Assembly: GCA_036397635.1 (NCBI GenBank) | Contig: DASWIP010000046.1 | Span: 1 to 30,441 of the forward strand | Reading direction: 5' to 3' | From: DASWIP01 sp036397635 | GTDB taxonomy: Bacteria > Actinomycetota > AC-67 | DNA length: 30,441 nucleotides | Shown here: positions 23,024-30,322 of the stretch, piece after piece | How the letters are laid out: each line of letters begins with the position of its first letter | Numbering within the stretch: the first letter of the stretch is position 1 | Position numbers and translations under genes: made by a program | The notes under the pieces: generated by a model | What the model was told of the DNA's origin: nothing | What the model saw: only the letters and a program-made list of their open reading frames with translations | Databases searched by the model: none

Positions 23024-23324
23024 GGCCCACGTGCCCGAAGCCCCTCTCCTGCACGACGCCGAGATCGCGGCCAGCCTCGCAGAGCTGCGAGGCTGGGAAC
23101 GCCGGGGTCAGGCCATCGCGAAGACGTTCCATCTCTCCGACTTCGCCGGGGCATTGGCCTTCGTCAACCGCATCGCTGAGCCCGCCGAGCAGCAGAACCA
23201 TCACCCCGACGTCACGATCCACTGGAACCTGGTGACCTTGTCGCTGTGGACGCATGCCAGCGGCGGCCTGACAGAGCGCGACTTCCGGCTCGCCCGCACC
23301 ATCGACGAGATGACGGAGGACTGA
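23022..23324 (+). CDS. Pterin-4a-carbinolamine dehydratase
   Basis: This is a 100-residue cytoplasmic enzyme (97 if it starts at GTG 23031). The family's active-site signature is visible as QQNHHPDV (58-65), followed by His67 in the strand, with the leading helix AEIAASLAELRGWERRG and a closing ARTIDEM. It dehydrates 4a-hydroxytetrahydropterins to help recycle pterin cofactors; in bacteria it may work with phenylalanine hydroxylase, but none is near. The gene upstream on the opposite strand is unrelated. It is translationally coupled to the following gene (TGATG). Confidence 0.88.
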   Translation: MAHVPEAPLLHDAEIAASLAELRGWERRGQAIAKTFHLSDFAGALAFVNRIAEPAEQQNHHPDVTIHWNLVTLSLWTHASGGLTERDFRLARTIDEMTED

Positions 23325-23752
23325 TGCCGACGATCGATTTCGCGTTCCTCGCCGACTCCGCCGAGGCCGAGCCGGGACGGAAGTTCTACGTGCTCGGCGG
23401 AGGGATCGACTCGATCAACGCGCGCGCCTTCCCCGCGGTGCACCCCCACATGTCGCTGGTGATGCGCGTGCTGGTCCACCCGATGGAAGCGCAGGAGGAC
23501 CACGCCATCGAGATCCGCTTGATCGACTCCGACGGAGGCGAGCTGGCGCGGATCAACGGCAACCTCTCGGCGCGCGGAACCCCCGCAACCGGCCGGGACA
23601 TCGCGATGAACATGGTCATCAACATGGTGAACACGCGGTTCGAGCGCCCGGGTGACTACTCCCTCGAGATCCTGATCGACGGTGAGCATCAGCGCAGCGT
23701 GCCTCTTGGGCTGAACGAGTTGAGCGGGCCGCCGCCCGGCCATCCGGGCTAA
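23324..23752 (+). CDS. Conserved protein, DUF6941-like
   Basis: This is a 142-residue soluble protein of unknown function. It starts with IDFAFLADSAEAEPGRKFYVLGGG (the first half of a β-rich domain) and has FPAVHPHMSLVMRV and DYSLEILIDG, a sequence progression I associate with the actinobacterial DUF6941 family. There is no signal peptide, metal motif or membrane segment. The ATG shares one base with the stop of the pterin dehydratase gene, so the two are expressed together, but no functional link is known. The DUF call is tentative; that it is a gene is secure. Confidence 0.75.
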   Translation: MPTIDFAFLADSAEAEPGRKFYVLGGGIDSINARAFPAVHPHMSLVMRVLVHPMEAQEDHAIEIRLIDSDGGELARINGNLSARGTPATGRDIAMNMVINMVNTRFERPGDYSLEILIDGEHQRSVPLGLNELSGPPPGHPG

Positions 23753-23780
23753 GCGGTCGCCGTTTCCGAGGGGAAGACCG

Positions 23781-24692
23781 TCAGGCGGACAAGCGACCCG
23801 AGGCCCGCAACTTCGCGAGCGCCCCACGCTCGATCTGGCGCACGCGCTCGCGGGAGATGTTCAGGCTGTCGCCGATCTCCTGCAGCGAACGAGGCCGGCC
23901 GCTGTCGAACCCGAAACGCAGCGTGATGACGGTCGCCTCGCGCTCGTCCAGCTCGGACTGGAGCGCACCGACGATCTCCTCCTGCATCAGGCTGCCCTCC
24001 ACCGCGTCGTACAGCGCGCCCGCGTTGGCATCCTGGAGCAGCTCGTGCAGCTCTGTCTCCTCGCCCGCGCCCGCCTGCGCGTTCAGCGACATGGGCTGTG
24101 CCATCCCTGCCAGGTCGAGCAGCTCGGTGACTCGCTGCTCGGACATCTTGACCTTGCCCGCCAGCTCTTCCGCCGTCGGCGGCTCGCCGGTTTTCTGCAG
24201 CAGCTCCGAGAACGCCCGCCGCACCTTGCGGAACTCCCCTTCGACGTGCACGGGGAGCCGGATCGTTCGGGCCCTGTTCCCGATGCCTCGCTGCACGGCC
24301 TGCTTGATCCACCACGTGGCGTAGGTCGAGAACTTGTAGCCCCGCTTCCAGTCGAACTTCTCGACCGCGCGGATCAGGCCGAGGTTGCCCTCCTGGATCA
24401 GGTCCATCAGAGGCAGCCCTTGGCCCTGATAACGCTTGGCGATGCTGACGACCAGCCGGAGGTTCGAGGCGATGAAATGCCTCCGTGCCTCGACCCCCGC
24501 CTTCGCCTTGGCCTGCAGCGCGACACGGCGCTTGGCTCCGCGCACGCCGGCGCGCAGAGCCTCCTCCGCCTCGCGGCCGTGCTCGATCGCGAGCGCGAGC
24601 TCGATCTCTTCTTCTTTGGTCAGCAACGGGACGCGCGCGATCTGCTCCAGATATTCGCGCACCTCGTCGGACCGTTCCATCACATATGCCAT
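23781..24692 (-). CDS. RNA polymerase sigma factor, HrdB/SigA-like
   Basis: This is a 303-residue sigma-70 factor. Region 1.2 (REYLEQIARVPLL at 13-25), region 2 (RLVVSIAKRYQGQGL through KFSTYATWWIKQAVQRG), region 3 and region 4 ending in the helix-turn-helix ISRERVRQIERGALAKLR are all present. Region 1.1 is missing, so it is a group 2-type or a short primary sigma. The start is uncertain: ATG 24692 and ATG 24680 both have weak ribosome sites. It lies 64 bp downstream of ispH and is the last gene of the cluster. It should recognise TTGACA/TATAAT-type promoters, such as those seen in this window. Confidence 0.9.
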   Translation of the reverse strand: MAYVMERSDEVREYLEQIARVPLLTKEEEIELALAIEHGREAEEALRAGVRGAKRRVALQAKAKAGVEARRHFIASNLRLVVSIAKRYQGQGLPLMDLIQEGNLGLIRAVEKFDWKRGYKFSTYATWWIKQAVQRGIGNRARTIRLPVHVEGEFRKVRRAFSELLQKTGEPPTAEELAGKVKMSEQRVTELLDLAGMAQPMSLNAQAGAGEETELHELLQDANAGALYDAVEGSLMQEEIVGALQSELDEREATVITLRFGFDSGRPRSLQEIGDSLNISRERVRQIERGALAKLRASGRLSA

Positions 24693-24756
24693 AGCACCAT
24701 GACAACGCAGTCCCAGGAGGATTTGTTCCCGGCGCCCCGACCTCGGAAACGGGTGG

Positions 24757-25698
24757 TCAGGCGTCCTCGAGCTCGCGCGGGAGCCCGAAATGCACGCTCT
24801 CCTCGACCACACGGACCTCTTCGACGTCGTCGATGCCGCGCGCGCGGAACCAGCCCACCACGCGCTCGACCAGCCACTCGGGCGCCGACGCACCCGAGGT
24901 CACACCGACGGCGGTCGCGCCGTCGAGCCAGGCCGGGTCGATCTCGGTCTCGTCGTCGATCAGGTACGCGCGCGCGCCCCGCGCGCGCGCGACCTCGGCG
25001 AGCCGGTTGGAGTTGGAGGAGTTGATCGAGCCGATCACCAGCACCACGTCGGCCTTCTCGGCGAGCACCTTGACCGCGGTCTGACGGTTCTGGGTCGCGT
25101 AGCAGATGTCCTCGCGCGGCGGCCCCTGGATCTCGGGGTAGCGCTCGCGGAGCCGGTCGATCACCTGGTTGGTCTCGTCCACCGACAGCGTGGTCTGAGA
25201 GAGGTAGGCGACCGGAGCGTCGGCGGGGAGCTCGAGCTGGGCGACCTCCTCGGGCGTGCCGATCAGCGTGATCGACGAGGGCGCCTCGCCCATGGTGCCG
25301 ATGACCTCCTCGTGGCCCTCGTGACCGATCAGCACGATGTGATAGCCGTCGCGAGCGAACCGGCGTGCCTCGTGATGCACCTTGGTGACCAGCGGGCAGG
25401 TGGCGTCCACGACCCTCAGGCTGCGCGCGCGACCCTGCTCGTAGACCTCGGGCGCCACGCCGTGCGCGCTCAGGATCGCCACCGCGCCTTCGGGGACCTC
25501 CTCGAGCTCCTCGACGAAGACGGCGCCCTTGGCTTCCAGGTCCCGGACGACCGAGATGTTGTGCACGATCTGCTTGCGGACGTACACCGGAGCACCGTGC
25601 AGACGCAGCGCGCGCTCGACGATCTCGACCGCCCGGTCGACTCCGGCGCAGTACCCGCGCGGGGCCGCGAGGAGAACCTTGGAGACAGAGTTGGTCAT
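24757..25698 (-). CDS. ispH: 4-hydroxy-3-methylbut-2-enyl diphosphate reductase
   Basis: Last enzyme of the MEP pathway; it reduces HMBPP to IPP and DMAPP with a [4Fe-4S] cluster. The 313 residues carry the three cluster cysteines Cys17 (GYCAGV), Cys101 (ATCPLV) and Cys199 (DICYATQNRQ), with His46 (VHN), His79 (SAHG) and the catalytic Glu in GHEGHEEV. ATG 25698 is chosen: it lies 7 nt after a TAGCAT box, while the earlier in-frame ATG at 25707 lies inside that box. It is separated by 42 bp from the hydrolase gene upstream. The MEP route is consistent with an actinobacterium. Confidence 0.95.
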   Translation of the reverse strand: MTNSVSKVLLAAPRGYCAGVDRAVEIVERALRLHGAPVYVRKQIVHNISVVRDLEAKGAVFVEELEEVPEGAVAILSAHGVAPEVYEQGRARSLRVVDATCPLVTKVHHEARRFARDGYHIVLIGHEGHEEVIGTMGEAPSSITLIGTPEEVAQLELPADAPVAYLSQTTLSVDETNQVIDRLRERYPEIQGPPREDICYATQNRQTAVKVLAEKADVVLVIGSINSSNSNRLAEVARARGARAYLIDDETEIDPAWLDGATAVGVTSGASAPEWLVERVVGWFRARGIDDVEEVRVVEESVHFGLPRELEDA

Positions 25699-25705
25699 CG
25701 GGCCC

Positions 25706-25711
25706 ATGCTA
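25706..25711 (-). promoter_or_regulatory. -10 box of ispH (leaderless)
   Basis: TAGCAT on the minus strand ends 7 nt before ATG 25698 and overlaps the ATG at 25707. No Shine-Dalgarno sequence precedes 25698. A -35 is not obvious. Confidence 0.4.
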
Positions 25712-25740
25712 GCGGCTCGACGGAGACCTCGTGGACCGTG

Positions 25741-26754
25741 TCAGCCGCTGGGATCTTCCTGCGCCGCGGGCGGGCGCCGCGCGGGCGCAGCGCGCTCGCG
25801 GCGCTTCTCGTCCAACGAGACGGCCCCTTCCTTGCCCAGACGCCGGCCCAGGAAGTCCAGGACCGCGGCGTTGACCTGGCGCGGTTGCTCGATGATGGTC
25901 CCGTGCGTTCCCCCGGCGACCGTGATCAGCTCGGCGACCGGGAGGCGCGATGCCATCACGTGACCGAGCCACGGCGGCACGAGGTTGTCGCGCTCGCCGA
26001 CGATGACCAGGGACGGCACCTTGACCTTGCGCAGCAGATCCTCAGCCGAGTGCCGGTGCATCGCCTCGGCCATCTTCAGCATCACCGAGGGATCCATGTC
26101 GGCCATGTGGTCGTAGTAGATCCGCATGTCCTCCGCCTTGGTGTCGGGACCCAGTGCGCCGAACTGGACCGCCAGCGGGTGAGGAATCGGCGAGCGGAAC
26201 AGCGCGCGCCACACCGGCCTGGCTGGAGGGACCAGCCGCAGAACTTCACGCGCGATCGGGTAGATCCGCGGAGCGAGCGTCGTGTTGTAGAACGTGTGGA
26301 TCGCGCTCGCGTACGGGCCGGTGATCGACACCAGTGCGCGCACGCGCTTGGGCATCACCCGGTAGACCTCAAGGCACACCTGCACACCCATGGAATGGCC
26401 GAGCAGCACGACCTCGCCGATGCCCTCGCGATCGAGCACCTCCTTGAGATCGCGCGCGTACCGGTCGAGCATGAAATCCTCGATGTCCCAGTTGCGGGCG
26501 CGGTAGCCGGGCTCGCGAGGCATGCCCGACAGGCCGGTCCCGCGGTAGTTCCAGATCAGCACCCGGTAGCGCTTCGCGAGCGCGGGAGCGAGGTACTTCC
26601 AGAAGTTGTCCGGGCAGCAATATCCGGCGCACAGCACGATGGTTTCCGGACCCCTTCCCATGAACCCATACGCGATGTGCGTCCCGTCGAACGAGACGAC
26701 GCACCGGTCCTTGGGGAACAGGGTGCCCCCTTCTCCCCGCACGCGCATGTACAT
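25741..26754 (-). CDS. Alpha/beta-fold hydrolase
   Basis: This is a 337-residue soluble hydrolase. After a polar N-terminus, the fold starts near THIAYGFMG (25-33); GHSMG (119-123) gives Ser121, VGERDN the acid and GGTHG the histidine. NYRGTGLSG (69-77) corresponds to the family's DxRGxGxS motif. The last ~30 residues are basic and disordered (RRERAAPARRPPAA). It lies 22 bp after the acyl-CoA dehydrogenase gene and upstream of ispH on the same strand, so it may be co-transcribed with the dehydrogenase. An esterase, lactonase or thioesterase acting near CoA metabolism is possible, but not shown. Confidence 0.85.
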   Translation of the reverse strand: MYMRVRGEGGTLFPKDRCVVSFDGTHIAYGFMGRGPETIVLCAGYCCPDNFWKYLAPALAKRYRVLIWNYRGTGLSGMPREPGYRARNWDIEDFMLDRYARDLKEVLDREGIGEVVLLGHSMGVQVCLEVYRVMPKRVRALVSITGPYASAIHTFYNTTLAPRIYPIAREVLRLVPPARPVWRALFRSPIPHPLAVQFGALGPDTKAEDMRIYYDHMADMDPSVMLKMAEAMHRHSAEDLLRKVKVPSLVIVGERDNLVPPWLGHVMASRLPVAELITVAGGTHGTIIEQPRQVNAAVLDFLGRRLGKEGAVSLDEKRRERAAPARRPPAAQEDPSG

Positions 26755-26776
26755 GGCGCGCCTACTCTACCGCCGG

Positions 26777-27970
26777 TTACTCGGCTGCGAGCGCGCGCGA
26801 GATGACCAGACGCTGGATCTCGCTGGTGCCCTCGAACAGGCAGTAGATCTTGGCGTCCCGGTGCCACTTCTCGACCGGGAAGTCCTTGATGTAGCCGTAC
26901 CCGCCGAGCACCTGGATGGCCTGGTCGGTCACCTTGACGGCGACCTCGCCGGCCTTGAGCTTGGACATCGAGCCCTCCGCGTGCGTGAACGGCTGGCCGG
27001 TCCGGGCCATCCACGCTGCCCGGTGGGTCAGCAGGCGGGCCGCGTCGGTCTCCATCACCATGTCGGCGAGCTGGAACGCGACACCCTGGTGCTCGATGAT
27101 CGGCCGGCCGAAGGTCTTGCGCTCCTTGGCGTAGTCGCGCGCGAACTCCCAGGCCGCGCGCGCGATCCCCACGGCCTGGGCGGCGACGCTTGGACGCGTA
27201 GCCTCAAACGTCGCCAGCGCGCCGGACTTGCGGGTGCTCTCGCCCTTGCGCGCGCGCTCGAGCTTGGACTCGAGCCTGTCCATCCCGCCGACGACCTGGC
27301 TGTCGGGCACCCAGCAATCCTGGAGAAGGATCTCCGCGGTGTGCGACGCGCGGATCCCCATCTTCTTCTCCTTCTTGCCCTGCGTGAGTCCCGTGTTACC
27401 CGGCTCGACGATGAACGTCGCCTGGCCGCGGTGACCCAGGTCGGGATCGACGGTCGCGACGACCAAGTGCACGTCGGCGATGCCCCCGTTGGTGATGAAC
27501 ACCTTCTGTCCGTTGAGGAGCCAGCCGTCGCGCTCGCGCTTCGCGGTGGTGCGCAGCGCGGAGACGTCGGAGCCCGCGTTGGGCTCGGTCACGGCGAACG
27601 CAGCGAGCTTCGGGTCATCGGGCGTGCCGAACATCCTCGGCGCCCACTCCATGGTCTGCTCCGGCGTGCCGGCTGCGGCGAGCGCCGCGAGCGGCAGGCC
27701 CGTGCCCATGATGCCGAGCGTGATGCCCGCACAGCCCCACGCGAGCTCCTCGAGCGCGATGGCCATCATCAAACCGGCCTCGTCCTGACTGACCTGGACG
27801 TAGAAGTCGAACGCATAGATGCCGACCTCGGCCGCCTTCTTGACCACGTCCCACGGGAAGTCCTCGGTCTCGTCGTACTGCGGCGCCACGGGCCGGATCT
27901 GGTTCTCCGCGAACTCGTGGATCCACTTCTGGAACTCTTGCTGCTCCTGGCTGAAGCCGAAGTCGGGCAT
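26777..27970 (-). CDS. Acyl-CoA dehydrogenase
   Basis: This is a 397-residue FAD enzyme that introduces the α,β double bond into acyl-CoA. Its signatures are the FAD/substrate motif AFAVTEPNAGSD, FITNGG, the flavin-binding RKTFGRPIIEHQG and QVLGGYGYIKDFPVE, ending in YCLFEGTSEIQRL where Glu380 is the catalytic base. It begins at ATG 27970 after GGGGAGGAC; a longer frame starts at 28021 but has no ribosome site. It is divergent from a TetR gene across a 185-bp region that contains two inverted repeats. Chain length or substrate (short chain, branched chain or other) is not determined. Confidence 0.92.
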   Translation of the reverse strand: MPDFGFSQEQQEFQKWIHEFAENQIRPVAPQYDETEDFPWDVVKKAAEVGIYAFDFYVQVSQDEAGLMMAIALEELAWGCAGITLGIMGTGLPLAALAAAGTPEQTMEWAPRMFGTPDDPKLAAFAVTEPNAGSDVSALRTTAKRERDGWLLNGQKVFITNGGIADVHLVVATVDPDLGHRGQATFIVEPGNTGLTQGKKEKKMGIRASHTAEILLQDCWVPDSQVVGGMDRLESKLERARKGESTRKSGALATFEATRPSVAAQAVGIARAAWEFARDYAKERKTFGRPIIEHQGVAFQLADMVMETDAARLLTHRAAWMARTGQPFTHAEGSMSKLKAGEVAVKVTDQAIQVLGGYGYIKDFPVEKWHRDAKIYCLFEGTSEIQRLVISRALAAE

Positions 27971-28038
27971 GTCCTCCCCTTCCCCGACGGCGCCGACGTC
28001 AGCGCCGCACGCATCAAGCACGCATCAAAAACGCATAT

Positions 28039-28054
28039 GTTACTTGACGGTAAC
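28039..28054. promoter_or_regulatory. Inverted repeat, probable TetR operator half 1
   Basis: GTTAC-ttgacg-GTAAC is a perfect 5-bp inverted repeat whose spacer is the TTGACG -35 box of the regulator's promoter. It is in the divergent region between the acyl-CoA dehydrogenase and the TetR gene. Confidence 0.45.
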
Positions 28055-28071
28055 TTACCTTTGGGTAATAT
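28044..28071 (+). promoter_or_regulatory. Promoter of the TetR gene
   Basis: TTGACG (28044-28049) and TAATAT (28066-28071) are spaced by 16 bp, close to the sigma-70 consensus. Two inverted repeats cover both boxes, so binding there would shut the promoter. The leader to the CTG start at 28156 is about 77 nt. This AT-rich stretch is rare in the window. Confidence 0.55.
28055..28068. promoter_or_regulatory. Inverted repeat, probable TetR operator half 2
   Basis: TTACC-tttg-GGTAA is a perfect 5-bp inverted repeat directly adjacent to the first (28039-28054). It covers the spacer and the start of the -10 box. Both repeats share the GTAA/TTAC theme, as expected for tandem sites of one regulator. 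Confidence 0.45.
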
Positions 28072-28155
28072 AGGCGCCGTTCTGCGACTCGTCAAGCGCA
28101 GCGTGCTCACGAAGCGTCCCTCAGCAAGCGCGGCACACCCGAGAAGGAGACGGCT

Positions 28156-28758
28156 CTGGCTACCCGACGCCTGACCGCCGAAGCGCGGCGCGCGCAATTG
28201 CTCAACGTCGCGCGCGAGGTCTTCGCCGATCAGGGCTACCACGGCGCCGGCATGGAGGAGATCGCGCAGCGCGCCGGGGTGACCAAACCGGTGCTCTACC
28301 AGCACTTCTCAGGGAAGAAGGAGCTGTACCTCGCGCTGCTCGACAGCGACATGACCGAGCTGCAGATCGAGGTTTCCGCGGCGCTGGACTCGGCGGAAAC
28401 GAACCACGAGCGCATCCGCCGTGGCCTGGAGACCTATTTCAGCTACATCGACGAGAACACCGACACGTTCCGATTGATGTTCCGCGAGACCTTGGGCGCC
28501 GATCCGGAGTTCCGCGAAGCGATCGACCGGTTCCGCGACGCGATCGCCGGTACCATCGGGACGATCATCGCCGAGGAGACGCGACTGCCGCGAGAGGAGT
28601 CCGAGCTGCTCGCGCGCGGAGTGATGGGGATGAGCGAAGCGGCCGCGCTGTGGTGGATCGAGCAACGGCGGATCGACAAGAGCGAGCTGGTCGCCGACCT
28701 GACCACGCTCGCGTGGCGAGGCTTGGCCGGGCTTCCGCGTCGTAAGGAGGAGTCGTAG
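28156..28758 (+). CDS. TetR-family transcriptional regulator, probable CTG start
   Basis: This is a 200-residue regulator. The N-terminal DNA-binding domain (TRRLTAEARRAQLLNVA, with the helix-turn-helix GMEEIAQRAGVTKPVLYQHF at about 32-51) is followed by a helical ligand-binding domain. No ATG or GTG is present in frame before the helix-turn-helix: CTG 28156 with GAAGGAG 6 nt upstream gives the usual 10-residue lead, while TTG 28198 would cut off the first helix. It is divergent from the acyl-CoA dehydrogenase gene and should repress it, its own promoter or both; acyl-CoA or fatty-acid ligands are known for such neighbours. It ends 1 nt before a cyclophilin. Confidence 0.85.
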   Translation: MATRRLTAEARRAQLLNVAREVFADQGYHGAGMEEIAQRAGVTKPVLYQHFSGKKELYLALLDSDMTELQIEVSAALDSAETNHERIRRGLETYFSYIDENTDTFRLMFRETLGADPEFREAIDRFRDAIAGTIGTIIAEETRLPREESELLARGVMGMSEAAALWWIEQRRIDKSELVADLTTLAWRGLAGLPRRKEES

Positions 28759-28759
28759 G

Positions 28760-29554
28760 GTGGGGAAGGGCGGATACCAGCAGAAGCGACTGCAGCAGAA
28801 GAAAGATCGCGCGAAGCAGGCGCGACGACGCGCGCGCCGCAGGCGTCAGATCCTGATCTGGGGCTCGACCATCGCGGTCTTCGCGTTGATCGTCGTCGTA
28901 GCGATCATGCTGTTCACCGGCGACGACGGCGACCTGGCCGCCGACGGCTCCCCCACTCCGAGCCCGTCGCCGACCGCGGCCCTGCCGGAAGGCTGCACGG
29001 AGGCCTCGCCGGCTGCGGAGCATCCCTCGTTCGATGAACCGCCGCCCATGACGATCGATCCCGACAAGACCTACACCGCGATGATCCAGACGAACTGCGG
29101 AACGATGACGCTCGATCTATTCGCGGCGGAGGCACCGACGACGGTGAACAGCTTCGCGTTCCTCGCGCGCGAAGGGTTCTACGACGGCGTTCTGTTCCAC
29201 CGGGTGATCGACGACTTCATGATCCAGGGCGGCGACCCGCAAGGCACCGGCAGTGGCGGTCCCGGTTACCAGTTCGAGGACGAGAACACCGAGCGGCAGT
29301 TCGACGAGCCCGGCTTGCTGGCCATGGCCAACAGCGGCCCCGGCACCAACGGCTCACAGTTCTTCATCACCGAGGTGCCGATCCAGCATCTCAACGCGGC
29401 GGGCCAGTGCCCCGGACCGCAGGGATGCCATTCGATCTTCGGCAAGGTCACCGACGGCTTAGACGTGCTGCAGCGGATCATCGGCGTTCAGACGTCGGCC
29501 GACCGGCCGCTGGTGGACATCGTGATCACGACGATCACGATCGACGAGACATAG
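28760..29554 (+). CDS. Membrane-anchored cyclophilin-type peptidyl-prolyl isomerase
   Basis: This is a 264-residue protein. A strongly basic cytoplasmic N-terminus (1-30) is followed by one membrane helix (31-52), a Ser/Pro-rich stalk (63-75) and an extracytoplasmic cyclophilin domain (about 105-264). FHRVIDDFMIQGGDP keeps the key Arg148, Phe153 and Gln156, and NGSQFFITEV is intact, so it should be active in folding of exported proteins. The start is GTG with AAGGAGG 9 nt upstream, one base after the regulator's stop, so the two genes are probably co-transcribed. It is followed, 16 nt later, by a second cyclophilin. Confidence 0.9.
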   Translation: MGKGGYQQKRLQQKKDRAKQARRRARRRRQILIWGSTIAVFALIVVVAIMLFTGDDGDLAADGSPTPSPSPTAALPEGCTEASPAAEHPSFDEPPPMTIDPDKTYTAMIQTNCGTMTLDLFAAEAPTTVNSFAFLAREGFYDGVLFHRVIDDFMIQGGDPQGTGSGGPGYQFEDENTERQFDEPGLLAMANSGPGTNGSQFFITEVPIQHLNAAGQCPGPQGCHSIFGKVTDGLDVLQRIIGVQTSADRPLVDIVITTITIDET

Positions 29555-29570
29555 TCCCGGAGGACCGGCA

Positions 29571-30302
29571 GTGGCGCGCCAGAGCGCGACCCGATGGCTG
29601 TCACGCGTGCCGGTGCGCACGATCGTTCTCGGTGCCCTGTTCCCCATCGGGGTCGCCGTGGCCGGCATCATCTACGGAGCCACCCGTGCGCCGCCGCCAC
29701 CCTGTCTCACCCCCGATCCCGCTCTTCAGGGCGAGCGGGCCCTCGAGGCTCCACCATGTCCCGGAGTCATCGATCCCTCGACGCGATACGTCGCCGTGAT
29801 CGAGACGACCATGGGCACGATCCGCTTCGAGCTGCTCCCCCAGATCGCGGCCGACACGGTCAACAACTTCGTCTTCCTCGCACGGAACGGGTTCTACGAC
29901 GGCCTGCGGTTCCACCGCATCGAGAGCACCGACACGTACGCCTACGTCCAGACCGGCGATCCGACCGGCGGAGGGAAAGGGAACGCCGGCTACACGTACG
30001 AGGGCGAGACCCCGTCGCCGATCACGCTGTACATCCGCGGCAGCGTCGCCATGGCCAACACCGGCGACCCGTCGTCGAACTCGAGCCAATTCTTCATCGT
30101 TGTGCACGACTGGGATGAGCTGGGCCCGCCCGAGGCGACGCCGAACTACACCTGGTTCGGCGCGGTGGACGATCCCGAGAGCCTGGCGACGCTCGACCGG
30201 ATCGCCGCCGTTCCCACCGAGGGGACGCGACCGCTTGAGGACGTCGTGATCCGCCGCGTCACCATCGTCGAGCCCCAAGCGAACGGCGTGCCTGGTTCCT
30301 AG
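29571..30302 (+). CDS. Second membrane-anchored cyclophilin-type protein, altered active-site loop
   Basis: This is a 243-residue protein, likely a diverged paralogue of the preceding one. A basic start and a membrane helix (about 17-36) are followed by a Pro/Cys stalk (PPPPCLTP; Cys45 and Cys63) and a cyclophilin domain from about residue 70. The catalytic Arg116 (FHRIEST) and the SSQFFIVV strand are kept, but the loop after FHR (TDTYAYVQTGDP) lacks the usual Phe-x-x-Gln-Gly spacing; Gln127 remains. Activity may therefore be weaker or changed. The start is GTG with GGAGG 7 nt before it. It is the last gene before the palindromic element at the window end. Confidence 0.85.
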   Translation: MARQSATRWLSRVPVRTIVLGALFPIGVAVAGIIYGATRAPPPPCLTPDPALQGERALEAPPCPGVIDPSTRYVAVIETTMGTIRFELLPQIAADTVNNFVFLARNGFYDGLRFHRIESTDTYAYVQTGDPTGGGKGNAGYTYEGETPSPITLYIRGSVAMANTGDPSSNSSQFFIVVHDWDELGPPEATPNYTWFGAVDDPESLATLDRIAAVPTEGTRPLEDVVIRRVTIVEPQANGVPGS

Positions 30303-30322
30303 TGTCTCGTTAGGGAGATTTC

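Noticed and set aside
24964..24996. GCGCGCGC-rich palindromic stretch
   Set aside because: It is inside ispH and reflects Ala/Arg codons; GCGCGC is frequent throughout the window.
24790..26805. 671-residue open frame on the plus strand
   Set aside because: It is antisense to ispH and the alpha/beta hydrolase, both secure. The product has shadow-frame composition.
28198..28200. TTG as the start of the TetR gene
   Set aside because: It would remove the residues before the helix-turn-helix that are present in the family and has no ribosome site; CTG 28156 fits better.
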